Counted from the first letter of the stretch, positions 1 through 9,321 are shown. The stretch: 64,000 nt of DNA from Candidatus Sumerlaeota bacterium (GCA_030156535.1 JASGMJ010000009.1:69237-133236), one strand, 5' to 3'. Notes: a model not told the origin generated them from the letters alone. Numbers and translations are program-made.

Positions 1-2
1 CC

Positions 3-1265
3 GAGGCCTTCGCGGAGAAGGTGGACGAAGTTCTCAAGGACCTCAAGGGCCAGGTCCAGGTGAAGGGCTTCCGCAAGGGCAAGGCCCCCATGAACCTCGT
101 TCGCAATCAGTACATCAAGCACGCCCGCGAGGATGCCATTCGCAAGATCGTTCCGCGTCTCGCCGAACTCACCGCCGAAGAGAAGGGCGTCGAAGTTCTC
201 GCCCAGCCCGTCTTCGAAGGCTGGGAGGAAGACGCCGACAAGAACCCCGTCCTCAAGATCGTCCTCGAAGTTCGTCCGGAAATCAACATCACCGACGAAA
301 CGCTCAAGGACATCAAGATCGAAGTCACCGAAAGCCCCGTCACAGACGAAGTCGTCGAGAAGCAGCTCCAGCAGATTCGCGAGTCCAACGCCACCTTCGA
401 AGCCATCGAAGGCGCAGTCTTTGCCGAAGGCGACGGTCTCACCTATTCGGCTGAAGCCACCGAAAACGGCCGCCGTCTGCCCAACTTCTCGGCCACCGAA
501 AAATACTCTCAGACCGTGGCGCGCGAACTCCCCGAGGCCGTTGTGAAGGCCCTCGTTGGCAAAGCCAAGGAGGACGTCGTCACCGTGCAGGGAATCGAGC
601 TGCCGCCCGATCCCACAACAGGCCTGAGCGCAACGGCCGACTTCAAGGTCACGATCCACGAAATCAAGAAGCGCGTCCTCCCCGAGCTCGATGATGAATT
701 CGCCAAGGACGTTTCCGAGGAATTCGAGACCCTCGCCGATCTCAAGGCCAAGGTGCGCGAGAACCTGACGGCACGCGAAGAAGAACGCCGCCGCACGGAA
801 ACGCTCAACGCCCTGTTCGCCGTTCTGCGCGAGCGCCTTGACTTCGAGATCCCCTTCACGCTCGTCGAACGCCTTGCCAACAACTCCATCGGCCGCATGG
901 AACGCCAGCTCAACCAGTACGGCCTTTCCCTGCGCCGCATGGGACGCGATTACGTCGAGAACTACCTCACCCATGCCGAGACCGAGGCACGCGTTGAGGC
1001 ACAGAACCTGCTCATCGTTGACCAGGTCGGCCGTTTCCTCGGAGTGGAAGCCACCGACGAGGCCGTCGACGCCGAGATCGCCCGCATCGCCGAGCTTCAG
1101 GGCCGCAAGCCCCTCGCCATTCGCGCCACTCTCGAAAAGGAACGCCGCCTCGACGAATTCAAGGCAGAACTTCGCGTCAAGGCCATCAACGACAAGCTCA
1201 TCTCCCTCGCGCAGATCACGGTTGTCGAACGCAAGGAAGAGCAGGAAGAGCAGCCCGCCGAATGA
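3..1265 (+). CDS. tig: Trigger factor, ribosome-associated chaperone / prolyl isomerase (5' truncated)
   Basis: This is the chaperone that binds the ribosome exit tunnel and shields nascent chains. The reading frame is already open at base 3, so the true start lies upstream of the window. The ribosome-binding signature GFRKGKAP is visible near the left edge. It is followed by a central FKBP-like region (roughly residues 125-225) and a long charged helical C-terminal chaperone domain. About 414 residues remain of a family usually 430-450 long, so only the first few tens are missing. Its TGA overlaps the ATG of the following clpP as ATGA. The tig-clpP order is classical and suggests co-transcription. 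Confidence 0.95.
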   Translation, partial: EAFAEKVDEVLKDLKGQVQVKGFRKGKAPMNLVRNQYIKHAREDAIRKIVPRLAELTAEEKGVEVLAQPVFEGWEEDADKNPVLKIVLEVRPEINITDETLKDIKIEVTESPVTDEVVEKQLQQIRESNATFEAIEGAVFAEGDGLTYSAEATENGRRLPNFSATEKYSQTVARELPEAVVKALVGKAKEDVVTVQGIELPPDPTTGLSATADFKVTIHEIKKRVLPELDDEFAKDVSEEFETLADLKAKVRENLTAREEERRRTETLNALFAVLRERLDFEIPFTLVERLANNSIGRMERQLNQYGLSLRRMGRDYVENYLTHAETEARVEAQNLLIVDQVGRFLGVEATDEAVDAEIARIAELQGRKPLAIRATLEKERRLDEFKAELRVKAINDKLISLAQITVVERKEEQEEQPAE

Positions 1266-2011
1266 CCCGCCACACCCAGATTCCGTCCGACATCGCCGCC
1301 GGATTCCGGGAAATCGAAGAATGCACACACGCAGAGCCGCGGAGCGCATGGCGCACCGCGGCTCTCGCGTCTTCCGCTCCACGCTCAGATGACGACGATG
1401 ACGACGGCATTATCTACATCCCCGTCCCCCGCGTCATTGAGGAGACCGAACGTGGCGAACGCGTCTTCGATCTCTACTCCCGGCTCCTCGTCGATCGCAT
1501 CATTCTCATCAATCGCGATTTCGACGACAGACTCGCCAATCTTGTCACCGCCCAGCTCCTCTTCCTGGAGAGCCAGGACGCCGACAAGCCCATCAGCATG
1601 TACATCAACTCCCCGGGCGGCGTCATTTCCTCCGGCATGGCGATTTACGACACAATGCAGCTCATCAAGCCCTCGATCAGCACCACCGTCATCGGACAGG
1701 CCGCCAGCATGGGTGCCGTCATTTTGCTCGCCGGTGCCAAGGGCAGCCGCTACGCCCTCCCCAACGCCCGCATCATGATCCACCAGCCCAGCGGCGGATC
1801 GCACGGAACATCCACCGATATCGAAATCCAGACGCAGGAAATGATGCGCATCCGTGAGTCCCTGTACACCATCATGGCCAACCACACCGGGCACACCGTG
1901 GATGAAATCAAGGACGCCTGCGACCGCGACAACTTCATGAGTCCCGAGGAAGCCATCGAGTTCGGCATCATCGACAGCATTCTCCCGCCCAAGAAACTCG
2001 CAAGGGCATAG
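1262..2011 (+). CDS. clpP: ATP-dependent Clp protease proteolytic subunit, copy 1, with N-terminal extension
   Basis: This is the serine-protease subunit of the Clp degradation chamber. The catalytic triad is visible as S149 (in GQAASMGA), H174 (MIHQP) and D223 (DRDNF). The oligomerisation and substrate-groove motif INSPGG sits at 115-120. At 249 residues it is about 50 longer than usual. The extra N-terminus (1-55) is low-complexity, ends in six consecutive aspartates (43-48), and its coding DNA contains a perfect hairpin at 1333-1365. I saw no alternative ATG, GTG or TTG in frame between the first codon and the conserved core, and the ATGA overlap with tig supports this start. It is followed 59 bases later by a second clpP; no clpX is present. 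Confidence 0.93.
   Translation: MTRHTQIPSDIAAGFREIEECTHAEPRSAWRTAALASSAPRSDDDDDDGIIYIPVPRVIEETERGERVFDLYSRLLVDRIILINRDFDDRLANLVTAQLLFLESQDADKPISMYINSPGGVISSGMAIYDTMQLIKPSISTTVIGQAASMGAVILLAGAKGSRYALPNARIMIHQPSGGSHGTSTDIEIQTQEMMRIRESLYTIMANHTGHTVDEIKDACDRDNFMSPEEAIEFGIIDSILPPKKLARA
1333..1365. repeat. Perfect 10-bp inverted repeat (hairpin) inside the 5' part of clpP copy 1
   Basis: AGAGCCGCGG at 1333-1342 is exactly complementary to CCGCGGCTCT at 1356-1365, with a 13-base loop. It lies about 70 bases after the tig stop, in the poorly conserved N-terminal extension of clpP. No T-run follows, so it is not a simple terminator. It may influence mRNA stability or the tig:clpP expression ratio; that role is inference. 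Confidence 0.6.
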
Positions 2012-2070
2012 CCCGCGGTCTTTCCGCCCCCTCAACTCCGATTCCGACTCCACCAAAGGATCACCCTCTC

Positions 2071-2667
2071 ATGGACGTCCCCTTTGTCCTCGAACAGACA
2101 GAACGCGGCGAACGCTCGATGGACATCTTTTCGCGGCTCCTGATGGACCGCATTGTCTTCATCGGCACGCCCATCAACGACACCGTTGCTTCGCTCATCA
2201 CGGCACAGCTTCTCTTTCTCGAAAGCCAGGAACCCGACAAGGACATCAACGTCTACATCAACTCGCCGGGCGGCAGTGTCACGGCCGGGCTCGCGATCTA
2301 CGATACCATGCAGTTCGTGAAGCCTGACATTGCCACCACATGCGTCGGTCAGGCCGCGAGCATGGGCGCCGTCCTGCTTGCCGCCGGAACGCCCGGCAAG
2401 CGCTACGCCCTCCCCAACGCCCGCGTCATGATTCACCAGCCCCTCGGCGGAATGCAGGGGCAGGCCAGCGACATCGAAATCCAGGCACGCGAGATTCTCC
2501 GCATCAAGCGCCGCCTCAACGAAATCCTCTCGCGTCACACTGGCAAGACACTCGACGAGATCGAGAAGGACACCGATCGCGACCGCTTCCTCACCGCCCC
2601 CGAAGCTGTCGAGTACAAGATCGTCGATCAGGTTGTCGAACACAAGCGCGGCCTCGCGAAACCGTAG
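2071..2667 (+). CDS. clpP: ATP-dependent Clp protease proteolytic subunit, copy 2 (canonical)
   Basis: This second ClpP paralogue has standard length (198 residues) and the family's typical opening, [10 protein letters not shown]. The triad is S97, H122 and D171, the same numbers as mature E. coli ClpP. It starts at ATG 2071 with an AAAGGA-type ribosome-binding site about 10 bases upstream. Paralogous ClpP pairs can form mixed double-ring particles in some lineages; whether these two do is inference. A strong intrinsic terminator follows, so the tig-clpP-clpP unit ends here and clpX must be encoded elsewhere. Confidence 0.95.
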   Translation: MDVPFVLEQTERGERSMDIFSRLLMDRIVFIGTPINDTVASLITAQLLFLESQEPDKDINVYINSPGGSVTAGLAIYDTMQFVKPDIATTCVGQAASMGAVLLAAGTPGKRYALPNARVMIHQPLGGMQGQASDIEIQAREILRIKRRLNEILSRHTGKTLDEIEKDTDRDRFLTAPEAVEYKIVDQVVEHKRGLAKP

Positions 2668-2698
2668 CGCCCGCCACCCCCTTCCTCCGTCACACCCT

Positions 2699-2723
2699 AA
2701 GCCCGGCTCGTGCCGGGCTTTTT
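2699..2723 (+). terminator. Rho-independent terminator after the tandem clpP genes
   Basis: A GCCCGGC / GCCGGGC stem (2701-2707 with 2712-2718) closes a TCGT tetraloop. Flanking AA/TT pairs extend the stem, and five T residues follow (2719-2723). It sits 33 bases after the clpP stop on the same strand. Confidence 0.88.
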
Positions 2724-2789
2724 CCTTGTCCGGCCTACGCTCTCCTGCCATGCCGTTGCCATCACTGCGTTTCTCTGCTGCTGACAACC

Positions 2790-3797
2790 ATGACGAACGA
2801 CCCGCCTGCTGGCCCCTCTTCCCCCGGCCCGGAACCCCAGCATCCTCCCGGGGCCACACCCGCGTGGATGTTCGCGCGCAACCGTGCCGAGGCCATGCCT
2901 CCCGCTTCCGAGCCCGAGCCACCCGCCAGTCTTCCGCCTCCTCCCGTCCCCACCACTGGATGGGCAACGCCACCGCCCCCCAGCCAGGCGGCCAGCACGC
3001 CTCTCGGCCAGCCCGGTGTCCCACACCCTCCCACTCCTGCCGGCCCCGTCTTTCCCGCAGCCACCTATCGGGCCGAAGACCCCGCTGCGATTGATCCCAT
3101 TGACGAGATCACTCTGGAACCCAGCCGCACCGTCATCACTCCGATGGCGATTCTCGCGGCCACGGGAGTCGCCTTCCTGGGCACACTGCTCTGGGTTGTG
3201 CTCGTGTCCACCACTTCCATGCGGTTCATGATCCTGCCCTGGCTCATCGGCGCTGCCGTCGGCTATGGCTCGACGCGGGCGGGTGGACGGGGATTCCTCA
3301 TGGGGGGGCTCTGTGCTTTGCTCATCCTGGTCTTCGGACTGCTTGGGCGTCTTGCCTGTGTCAGCGCCTCTCCCGACAGCTTCTATGTTCCCCCAGCCGT
3401 TTCCGAGGACATGCGCCTGGTGGCGCAGACCTACGAGGAGCTCGCCGATACAATGAGTGCCGCCTACGGAATGAGCGACTCCGTCCCCAGTTTCGAATCC
3501 GATGAAGACCTGCGCTGGTACATCGTCGACAACGGCCTCACCGAGGCGACTGCTCCCGAGGATGTCACTCTGGCGGAGCTGCGTCAGTGGCGCGATGCCC
3601 TGCAGGCAAACAACGCCAAGGGCAGCAACGCCTCGCACTCCGAGTTGACGGCGATCATCGAAGAACTCGACGCCGCGCATCCCGACACACCTCTCGAAAT
3701 CTATTCCGCCACTCTGGGGCCATGGGATTTCATTTGGATATTCTTTGGCATGGCCGCCGCCTTTTTCATCGGCGGTGCACGCGAAGGTTCTCTCTGA
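2790..3797 (+). CDS. Proline-rich membrane protein of unknown function
   Basis: I do not recognise this protein. It has 335 residues from ATG 2790. The first ~95 are rich in Pro, Ala and Gly and look disordered. Two or three hydrophobic segments follow, around residues 115-135, 145-165 and 170-190. A ~100-residue hydrophilic, acidic part is next, and a final hydrophobic helix lies near the C-terminus (PWDFIWIFFGMAAAFFIGG). This resembles small envelope proteins with a cytoplasmic Pro-rich tail. The frame stays open further upstream, but that part overlaps clpP and the terminator and is not expected to be translated. It precedes another membrane protein by 49 bases. Confidence 0.7.
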   Translation: MTNDPPAGPSSPGPEPQHPPGATPAWMFARNRAEAMPPASEPEPPASLPPPPVPTTGWATPPPPSQAASTPLGQPGVPHPPTPAGPVFPAATYRAEDPAAIDPIDEITLEPSRTVITPMAILAATGVAFLGTLLWVVLVSTTSMRFMILPWLIGAAVGYGSTRAGGRGFLMGGLCALLILVFGLLGRLACVSASPDSFYVPPAVSEDMRLVAQTYEELADTMSAAYGMSDSVPSFESDEDLRWYIVDNGLTEATAPEDVTLAELRQWRDALQANNAKGSNASHSELTAIIEELDAAHPDTPLEIYSATLGPWDFIWIFFGMAAAFFIGGAREGSL

Positions 3798-3846
3798 TGG
3801 TCAATCAGTCCCCGCGCCGTCATCACCGAAACCCAGTGAGTACGCG

Positions 3847-5643
3847 ATGACCATCGAAGCGCGGAGCGTGTCCTCCAGTTCCGTTACGCCGACAGCGCGT
3901 CTGTGCGATGCGTGGGCGCTGGCGCTCGCGTTTCTCTCCCTTGTCATTCAAGGACATCGCTTCGGCGTGGGCATTCAGGAGATTCTTCTCGTCCAGGTGC
4001 GCCGCGCCATCGACCCCGAGTACCTCTCTGCCGACTGGCTTGTCGGCGCACAAACGCATCACCCTTTGATGACGGCCCTGCTGGCGCTCCTCGTTCGTCT
4101 GGTGGGGGAGTCCCTGGCCTTTCTTCTCGCCCATCTCGCCACGCGTTTTTTTCTTCTCACCGGGCTCCACCGTCTCTGCCGTGCGCTGATCCCAAAAGCC
4201 CGGCTGGCTCCCTTGCTCGTCATGGTCTTGGCCATCTTCGAGCCGCGTCTCCGCATCGGATCTCACTATCTTCAGGGCGGGCACTTTGAAGTCGCTTTCC
4301 TCGGCATGGCCGCCGCCGTCTGGACGTTGGCGTTGGGAGTGCGTTGGCTGCATGGCGAGGCACCGTGGTGGAAGGTTGCGCTCTCGGCGGGACTGACGAT
4401 TCTCGTCCACCTGTTTATCGGGCTTCCCGTGCTTGCGATCCTTCTCTTTTCAGCCCTGCTTCGTCCTGGCATAGGACTCCGTCCCCAATTATGGGATGCC
4501 GCCCGTCTGCTCCTGCTTGCTCTTCTCATTGCCCTGCCTTCGCTGGGCCCCGCGGCCTGGTCCTTTTTTCATCCCGGGGAGACACCGCTTTCGCCTGCTC
4601 TGCTCATCGCCGTGCTCGAAGCTCGTCATCCCCACCACCACATGCCCTGGACGTGGCCCGCTGGCGACCTCGTGCTCGGCGCACTTCTCCTCCCCACGCT
4701 CTTTCTCTTGCTGCGCCGTTATTCCGAACGTCCCGCGCTGCCGGTGGTGCTGTTCGTCTGGTATCTTGCCACCGCGTTGCTCTTCGTCGTTTCAACGTGG
4801 TTCCTCGTGCTGCCCGTCGTGGCCTACTTCCAGGCCTTCCGGCTTCTCGGGCTTCTGCTGGCCGTTGGCGCTTGCGGTGCCGCTGCCGCCATCGAATGTC
4901 TTCTGCTCCCTGCTGATCGTCTCGCCGGTTATCGAGGGGTTCTGCGTGTTCTTGCCGCGTTGGCGCTCTGTATTCTCTTTCGCGTGCCGGTGCTCTTTGT
5001 CCCGGCGGCACTTTTTCTTTTGTGGCGGACCCGTGATGTCTCCACTGCGTCCGTGGAGGAAGCTCCCGCGCCCTGTCTTTTGCGTCTCTGGCCGCTGGCT
5101 CTCGCGGCGGGTTTGCTGGGCGTTCTGCTGCTTCAGTTCGCGCCGCCCTTTCGCGCCCTTGCCAACCGCTTTCATGGCGAGCACTGGCTGGCCAGCATCG
5201 AACCCCGCACCGCCTCCCGGCGCGAGCTTGCCGAGTGGGTTCGCGTGAACACGGCGGGGGACGACGTATTCCTCATTCCTCCTGATCTCCACGGATTTCG
5301 CCTCGTCGAGCAGCGCCCCGTTGTCGCCGACTGGCTTTACGTCCCTTACGAGAACGCTCCTCTCTGGGAATGGGCGCGCCGTCACCTCGCCCAGAGCGCT
5401 CTTCCCGAGGCCCAGGCCGCCCCTCTCGCTTCCACGCCGGATGCTCTTGATGCAGCCGCCCTTCTGGCCTGGCGCCGCCACGCCACCGAGCCCTTCGCCC
5501 TTCTTCCCCCCTCCGGACGTGTCCCTGTCGCCCGGCGTTTTGGGGCCACCTACCTGATCCACCCCACGCCCGCCGGGACGCCGCCTTTCCCTCCCGTCTT
5601 CCAGAACGCCGCGTACACCGTTCTCGCCGTTCCCTCTCCCTGA
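3847..5643 (+). CDS. Polytopic integral membrane protein, unknown function
   Basis: This 598-residue protein has roughly twelve hydrophobic segments and a soluble C-terminal part of about 150 residues. The N-terminal stretch, with FGVGIQEILL and then RAIDPEYLSADW, recalls a class of large bacterial membrane proteins that resemble GT-C glycosyltransferases and open with a DPxLYxxDW-like motif. The match is from memory and no enzymatic motif is certain. Start ATG 3847 was chosen because the 34 codons before it overlap the end of the preceding gene and look non-coding. A role in envelope polysaccharide or lipid transfer is possible but unproven. Confidence 0.7.
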   Translation: MTIEARSVSSSSVTPTARLCDAWALALAFLSLVIQGHRFGVGIQEILLVQVRRAIDPEYLSADWLVGAQTHHPLMTALLALLVRLVGESLAFLLAHLATRFFLLTGLHRLCRALIPKARLAPLLVMVLAIFEPRLRIGSHYLQGGHFEVAFLGMAAAVWTLALGVRWLHGEAPWWKVALSAGLTILVHLFIGLPVLAILLFSALLRPGIGLRPQLWDAARLLLLALLIALPSLGPAAWSFFHPGETPLSPALLIAVLEARHPHHHMPWTWPAGDLVLGALLLPTLFLLLRRYSERPALPVVLFVWYLATALLFVVSTWFLVLPVVAYFQAFRLLGLLLAVGACGAAAAIECLLLPADRLAGYRGVLRVLAALALCILFRVPVLFVPAALFLLWRTRDVSTASVEEAPAPCLLRLWPLALAAGLLGVLLLQFAPPFRALANRFHGEHWLASIEPRTASRRELAEWVRVNTAGDDVFLIPPDLHGFRLVEQRPVVADWLYVPYENAPLWEWARRHLAQSALPEAQAAPLASTPDALDAAALLAWRRHATEPFALLPPSGRVPVARRFGATYLIHPTPAGTPPFPPVFQNAAYTVLAVPSP

Positions 5644-5781
5644 TTTTTCCGGAAGTGCGATCAATGCGCGTTCGGATTAACCTCACACTTGCGCCGAGCG
5701 CCGGAATCGGCCACGCTCTTTCCGTTGCCGTTGCCCGGCGATGATTCCCCTGCCGTATGCGCTCAGGAGGCGCCCCCGACC

Positions 5782-6879
5782 ATGATGGACATGAATGACA
5801 TGCTCAAGATCATGGTGGAGCGTGAGGGCTCCGACCTCCACCTCGCCGTGGGCAAGAACCCGGTCATGCGTAATTCGGGCATTCTTGAGGTCATCGACCC
5901 CGACGTCCTCGTCCCCGACGACACCGATCGCCTGATGCGCGAGATCACGCCCCCGCGCTACCAGCAGATGCTCCAGGAACACGGTTCGGCCGACTTCGCC
6001 TACGCCTACTCCGAGCAGGCCCGTTTCCGTGTCGCTGTCCTCAAGGCACGTGGCAACATCTCCATCGTCATGCGCCTCATCCCCTCCAAGCTTATCCCCT
6101 TTGAAGTCCTCGGCCTCCCCAAGGCGTCCATCACCGAACTCCTGCACGCCCACCGCGGTCTCTGCATCATCACCGGCCCCACGGGCTCCGGCAAGACCAC
6201 GACGCTGGCCACGATGATCGACTACATCAACACCAACCGCTACGCGCACATCATCACGATCGAAGACCCCATCGAATACACGCACCCGCACAAGAAATCA
6301 CTCGTCACCCAGCGAGAGGTCCACGTCGACACCCCGTCATTCGCCTACGCCTTGCGCGGCGCCCTGCGCCAGGACCCGGACGTCATTCTCGTCGGCGAAA
6401 TGCGCGACCTTGAAACCATGGAAGCCGCCCTGACCGCCGCGGAAACGGGCCACTTGGTGTTCGGAACCCTGCATACCATCAGTGCTTCCGCCACCATCGA
6501 CCGTATCATCGACGCTTTCCCCGCCAACCAGCAGGAGCAGATTCGCTCCGTCCTCTCCGTGGCTCTCAAGACGATCATCGCCCAGACGCTGCTGCCCCAC
6601 ATCTCCGGCAAGGGCCGTCTCGCCGCCTACGAAATCCTGCACTGCATTCCCGCCGTCGCCAACCTCATCCGCGAGGCCAAGACCAACCGCATCATCTCCA
6701 CCATCCAGACCTCCATGAAGCAGGGCATGGTGACGATGGACGACTTCCTCTTCAAGCTCGTCTCCGAGAAGAAGATCAGCGGCGAAATCGCCCTCGAACG
6801 CGCCCACTTCCCAGACGAACTCCGCGTCAAGATGATGGCCATCCAGGAACCGGAAGAAGAGGAAGAGCCGGTGATCTGA
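5782..6879 (+). CDS. pilT: PilT-like type IV pilus retraction ATPase, copy 1
   Basis: This hexameric cytoplasmic ATPase depolymerises type IV pili. In the 365-residue protein the Walker A motif GPTGSGKT is at 132-139, the Asp box EDPIE at 161-165, Walker B ILVGEMRD at 202-209, and the His box ends at H231 (GTLHT). The PilT C-terminal signature, normally AIRNLIRE, appears as AVANLIRE at 291-298. ATG 5782 was chosen because AGGAGG lies 11 bases upstream. Other pilus genes are not adjacent, but two further PilT-like genes lie 6-8 kb away. Confidence 0.93.
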   Translation: MMDMNDMLKIMVEREGSDLHLAVGKNPVMRNSGILEVIDPDVLVPDDTDRLMREITPPRYQQMLQEHGSADFAYAYSEQARFRVAVLKARGNISIVMRLIPSKLIPFEVLGLPKASITELLHAHRGLCIITGPTGSGKTTTLATMIDYINTNRYAHIITIEDPIEYTHPHKKSLVTQREVHVDTPSFAYALRGALRQDPDVILVGEMRDLETMEAALTAAETGHLVFGTLHTISASATIDRIIDAFPANQQEQIRSVLSVALKTIIAQTLLPHISGKGRLAAYEILHCIPAVANLIREAKTNRIISTIQTSMKQGMVTMDDFLFKLVSEKKISGEIALERAHFPDELRVKMMAIQEPEEEEEPVI

Positions 6880-6928
6880 GAGCTCTGTCCATTGACGGCC
6901 GGCCCATGATCTCCTCTCCCGCTTCCCC

Positions 6929-8425
6929 ATGACGCATTGGAGTACCATCTCTCAGGTTCGCGCGGCGTTCAACTCCGCAAGGATGGACGACGTCGCCCAT
7001 TACCTCGCGGCTGCTGTCTACTGCCTCGCGCCGGAGCCGAGGGCGAACGCGCAAAAGGGCGTGACTTTCGAGCACCGGGTTGGCGTACGCTCCGTGCGTG
7101 CCTCCCACCCCGACGAGGGAGTCTGGGCGGCACGCATCGAGGAACCGGCCTGGCGTATCGAGATCGTCTGTCTCACTACCGACGAAGAAGGGCAGTTGCT
7201 GCTGCGCATACAGGTGCGCGGCATCGTCGGAGAAGACCTTCAGCACATACTCCTCTTCTTGCGCCGGCGACTTGCATCGCTCTCAGCCGAAGTTACGCCC
7301 CTGCGGCTGGCAGGCGGAGTCCTCGGAGTTCCCGTGCACGTCACCGACACAGCCGGTGTCGAGTCGCTCGAGAAGTTCCTCCTCTCATCCTTGCGCTCTC
7401 TTCCCGTCCTCCTCATCTCCGAGACCGACCCGTACCGGCGCGGCATTGAAGTCGGTCACCCGCGCTTCTTTCTCGATCCGTTGGCCACGGCATCCGACTA
7501 TTCGGATGCCTTTCATGTGTTTACCATCGACTACGATCTTGCCTATGAGTTGACCGACCGCCTGACCAAGCAGTGGTCCTGTTTCCTCGGCGCCATCCGC
7601 TTCTACCTGCCGCAACTCGACATTGTCAGGGACGACCCTTGGAATCACCCTCTCTACCTGCCTGAGAGAATCACCCCCCAGTTGCTGGAAGAGCAGGCGC
7701 GCCGTGCCCGCAAGGCCACTTCCAACTGGCCTGATGCCGATTTCTGGCTGACCGATTTCATCGAGCAGCCTTCCCAGAGCCGAACACACCACACACCACT
7801 GCCGATCCGCGCCGAAGAACCCCCTCAAGAGCAGCCCGCGCCCGCGCCTCCCGGTGATGCCCAAGCCTTCGACCTGCGCCTTGTCCGCCTCGAAGCCGAG
7901 ATTGAACGCCTTCAGGCCATCATCCGGCGTCTGGAGGAACACGTGGGCTCCAACCTGAATAGCGTAACGATCCCGGACTCCCTTGCGGCACTCCCGGACT
8001 GGTTGGCAGAGAACTATGCCGGCAAGGTCGTCCTTGCTTCGCGAGCTCGGCGCGGTGCCCGCGACTCCACATACAAGGACCCCCCTCTCGTCTACCGTTG
8101 CATTCAGTTCCTCGCCACCACCTACCGCGACGCACGCCTCGCCGAGGATTCGATGAAGGAGGAGTTCGACGAGGAACTCGCCAAACTGGGCGTGCAACTC
8201 ACGAGGTCCATCAATCCTTCACGCGCCGGCGAGCAGCAGGATGACTATTTCGTCCAATGGCCCCCGGACAGCAGGGGGCGCAGGTGCTTTCTTGAATGGC
8301 ACTTGAAGAAAGGTGATAATCGCTCGGAGGCCAACTGTCTGCGAATCTACTTCTTCTGGGACAACCAGCGCCAACAGGTCGTTATCGGTTGGCTGACGTC
8401 CCACCTCGACATTCGCAGCACCTGA
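6929..8425 (+). CDS. Multi-domain protein of unknown function; possible defence or toxin-like effector
   Basis: I cannot name this 498-residue protein. Its layout reads as follows. An N-terminal module (about 1-250) contains the stretches GHPRFFLDP, FHVFTIDYDLAYELTD and GAIRFYLP, then DDPWNHPLYLP. A Pro-rich linker (about 283-308) and a short coiled coil (about 313-340) follow. The C-terminal module (about 355-498) ends with EWHLKKG, LRIYFFWD, QVVIGW and SHL. I associate both end modules with widespread multi-domain proteins of unknown role, often near defence genes; that is recollection, not a search. The pattern RIYFxWD..VVIGW..HL resembles the final strands of RelE/ParE-like toxins (inference). 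It has no signal peptide or membrane segment. It starts 49 bases after pilT. Confidence 0.65.
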   Translation: MTHWSTISQVRAAFNSARMDDVAHYLAAAVYCLAPEPRANAQKGVTFEHRVGVRSVRASHPDEGVWAARIEEPAWRIEIVCLTTDEEGQLLLRIQVRGIVGEDLQHILLFLRRRLASLSAEVTPLRLAGGVLGVPVHVTDTAGVESLEKFLLSSLRSLPVLLISETDPYRRGIEVGHPRFFLDPLATASDYSDAFHVFTIDYDLAYELTDRLTKQWSCFLGAIRFYLPQLDIVRDDPWNHPLYLPERITPQLLEEQARRARKATSNWPDADFWLTDFIEQPSQSRTHHTPLPIRAEEPPQEQPAPAPPGDAQAFDLRLVRLEAEIERLQAIIRRLEEHVGSNLNSVTIPDSLAALPDWLAENYAGKVVLASRARRGARDSTYKDPPLVYRCIQFLATTYRDARLAEDSMKEEFDEELAKLGVQLTRSINPSRAGEQQDDYFVQWPPDSRGRRCFLEWHLKKGDNRSEANCLRIYFFWDNQRQQVVIGWLTSHLDIRST

Positions 8426-8433
8426 AGCGCGAT

Positions 8434-9321
8434 TCAGATTCGCATCCGCCGCGCCATTCGTGGAACCTCGCGTCCCTCGTAGCCTGCAAGGAACGCGGCG
8501 CCGATGCGCGCGTACCATTCACGGGGGCCGTCTGTTCTGCCCAACAAACTCCGCCACCACATGCCTCTCATCGCCTCGCCCACGGCTTTGCGGTACTCGT
8601 CCAGAATGCGCCCCTCAAGTTCCGGGTACAACTCCACGAACCGCCGTGCGCTCCGCCCGCGCATCACCGATTTGGCAAGGTACTGATCCGGCTCGAAGAA
8701 GTGATGGTGGTACACGATTGCCTCCGGCGCGAAGGCGATCCGCAACCCTTCCTTCTTCCACAAGCGGTACACATGCTCGGTGTCCTCGAAAGCGGGATCA
8801 GGGAAGGATTCGTCGTACCAGTGCCCGTTGTCGAACCAGCATCGGTCCATCGAAGCATTCAGGGTGTGGAAAAACTCCCAACTGATGTCCGAGTGATCGC
8901 CGAGCAGGTAATGCACATGGTCGTGGTGCGCGCACCAGTGCATGAAATCCGTCCGAATCACTTCGGGGTGCCAGCGCGTATTGCCCATCACGGCGTGTCC
9001 CGGCCGGCGGCGATGGGCGGCGTCGTGAGCCGCCAGCAATCCCGGCTCGGTCACCACGTCATCGTTGAGAAACAGCAGCACCTCGCCCCGGGCCTCGCGC
9101 GCCGCGCGGTTGCGTGCCGCAGCCGGGCCGGCCTTCTCCTGCTCGATCCAACGCAACGGCCACGGCCCCGTGTACGATGAGCACGCCTCGGCCATCGACG
9201 CAGGACCGCCGTCACAGAGCACCAAAACCTCCGCCTCCCCCGTGTATCCGTCCTTCGACAGCGAGGCCAGACACGCCTCCAGCCGCTCCCGGCGGTCATA
9301 CACCGGGATCACCACTGTCAT
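8434..9321 (-). CDS. Family 2 glycosyltransferase
   Basis: This is a GT-A fold sugar transferase of about 295 residues. It opens with TVVIPVYDRRERLEACLASL, the typical nucleotide-sugar binding start, and carries the acidic metal site LFLNDD. A later FEDTEHVYRLWKKEG region resembles the acceptor-side ED motif. ATG 9321 is preferred over a GTG nine codons upstream because it starts directly at the conserved core and has GGA five bases before it. The gene converges on the unknown protein at its left with only eight bases between them. Donor and acceptor cannot be told from sequence. Confidence 0.85.
   Translation of the reverse strand: MTVVIPVYDRRERLEACLASLSKDGYTGEAEVLVLCDGGPASMAEACSSYTGPWPLRWIEQEKAGPAAARNRAAREARGEVLLFLNDDVVTEPGLLAAHDAAHRRRPGHAVMGNTRWHPEVIRTDFMHWCAHHDHVHYLLGDHSDISWEFFHTLNASMDRCWFDNGHWYDESFPDPAFEDTEHVYRLWKKEGLRIAFAPEAIVYHHHFFEPDQYLAKSVMRGRSARRFVELYPELEGRILDEYRKAVGEAMRGMWWRSLLGRTDGPREWYARIGAAFLAGYEGREVPRMARRMRI

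Noticed and set aside
2340..2789. Upstream extension of the Pro-rich membrane protein gene
   Set aside because: This stretch overlaps the end of clpP and the terminator; ATG 2790 is the first sensible start.
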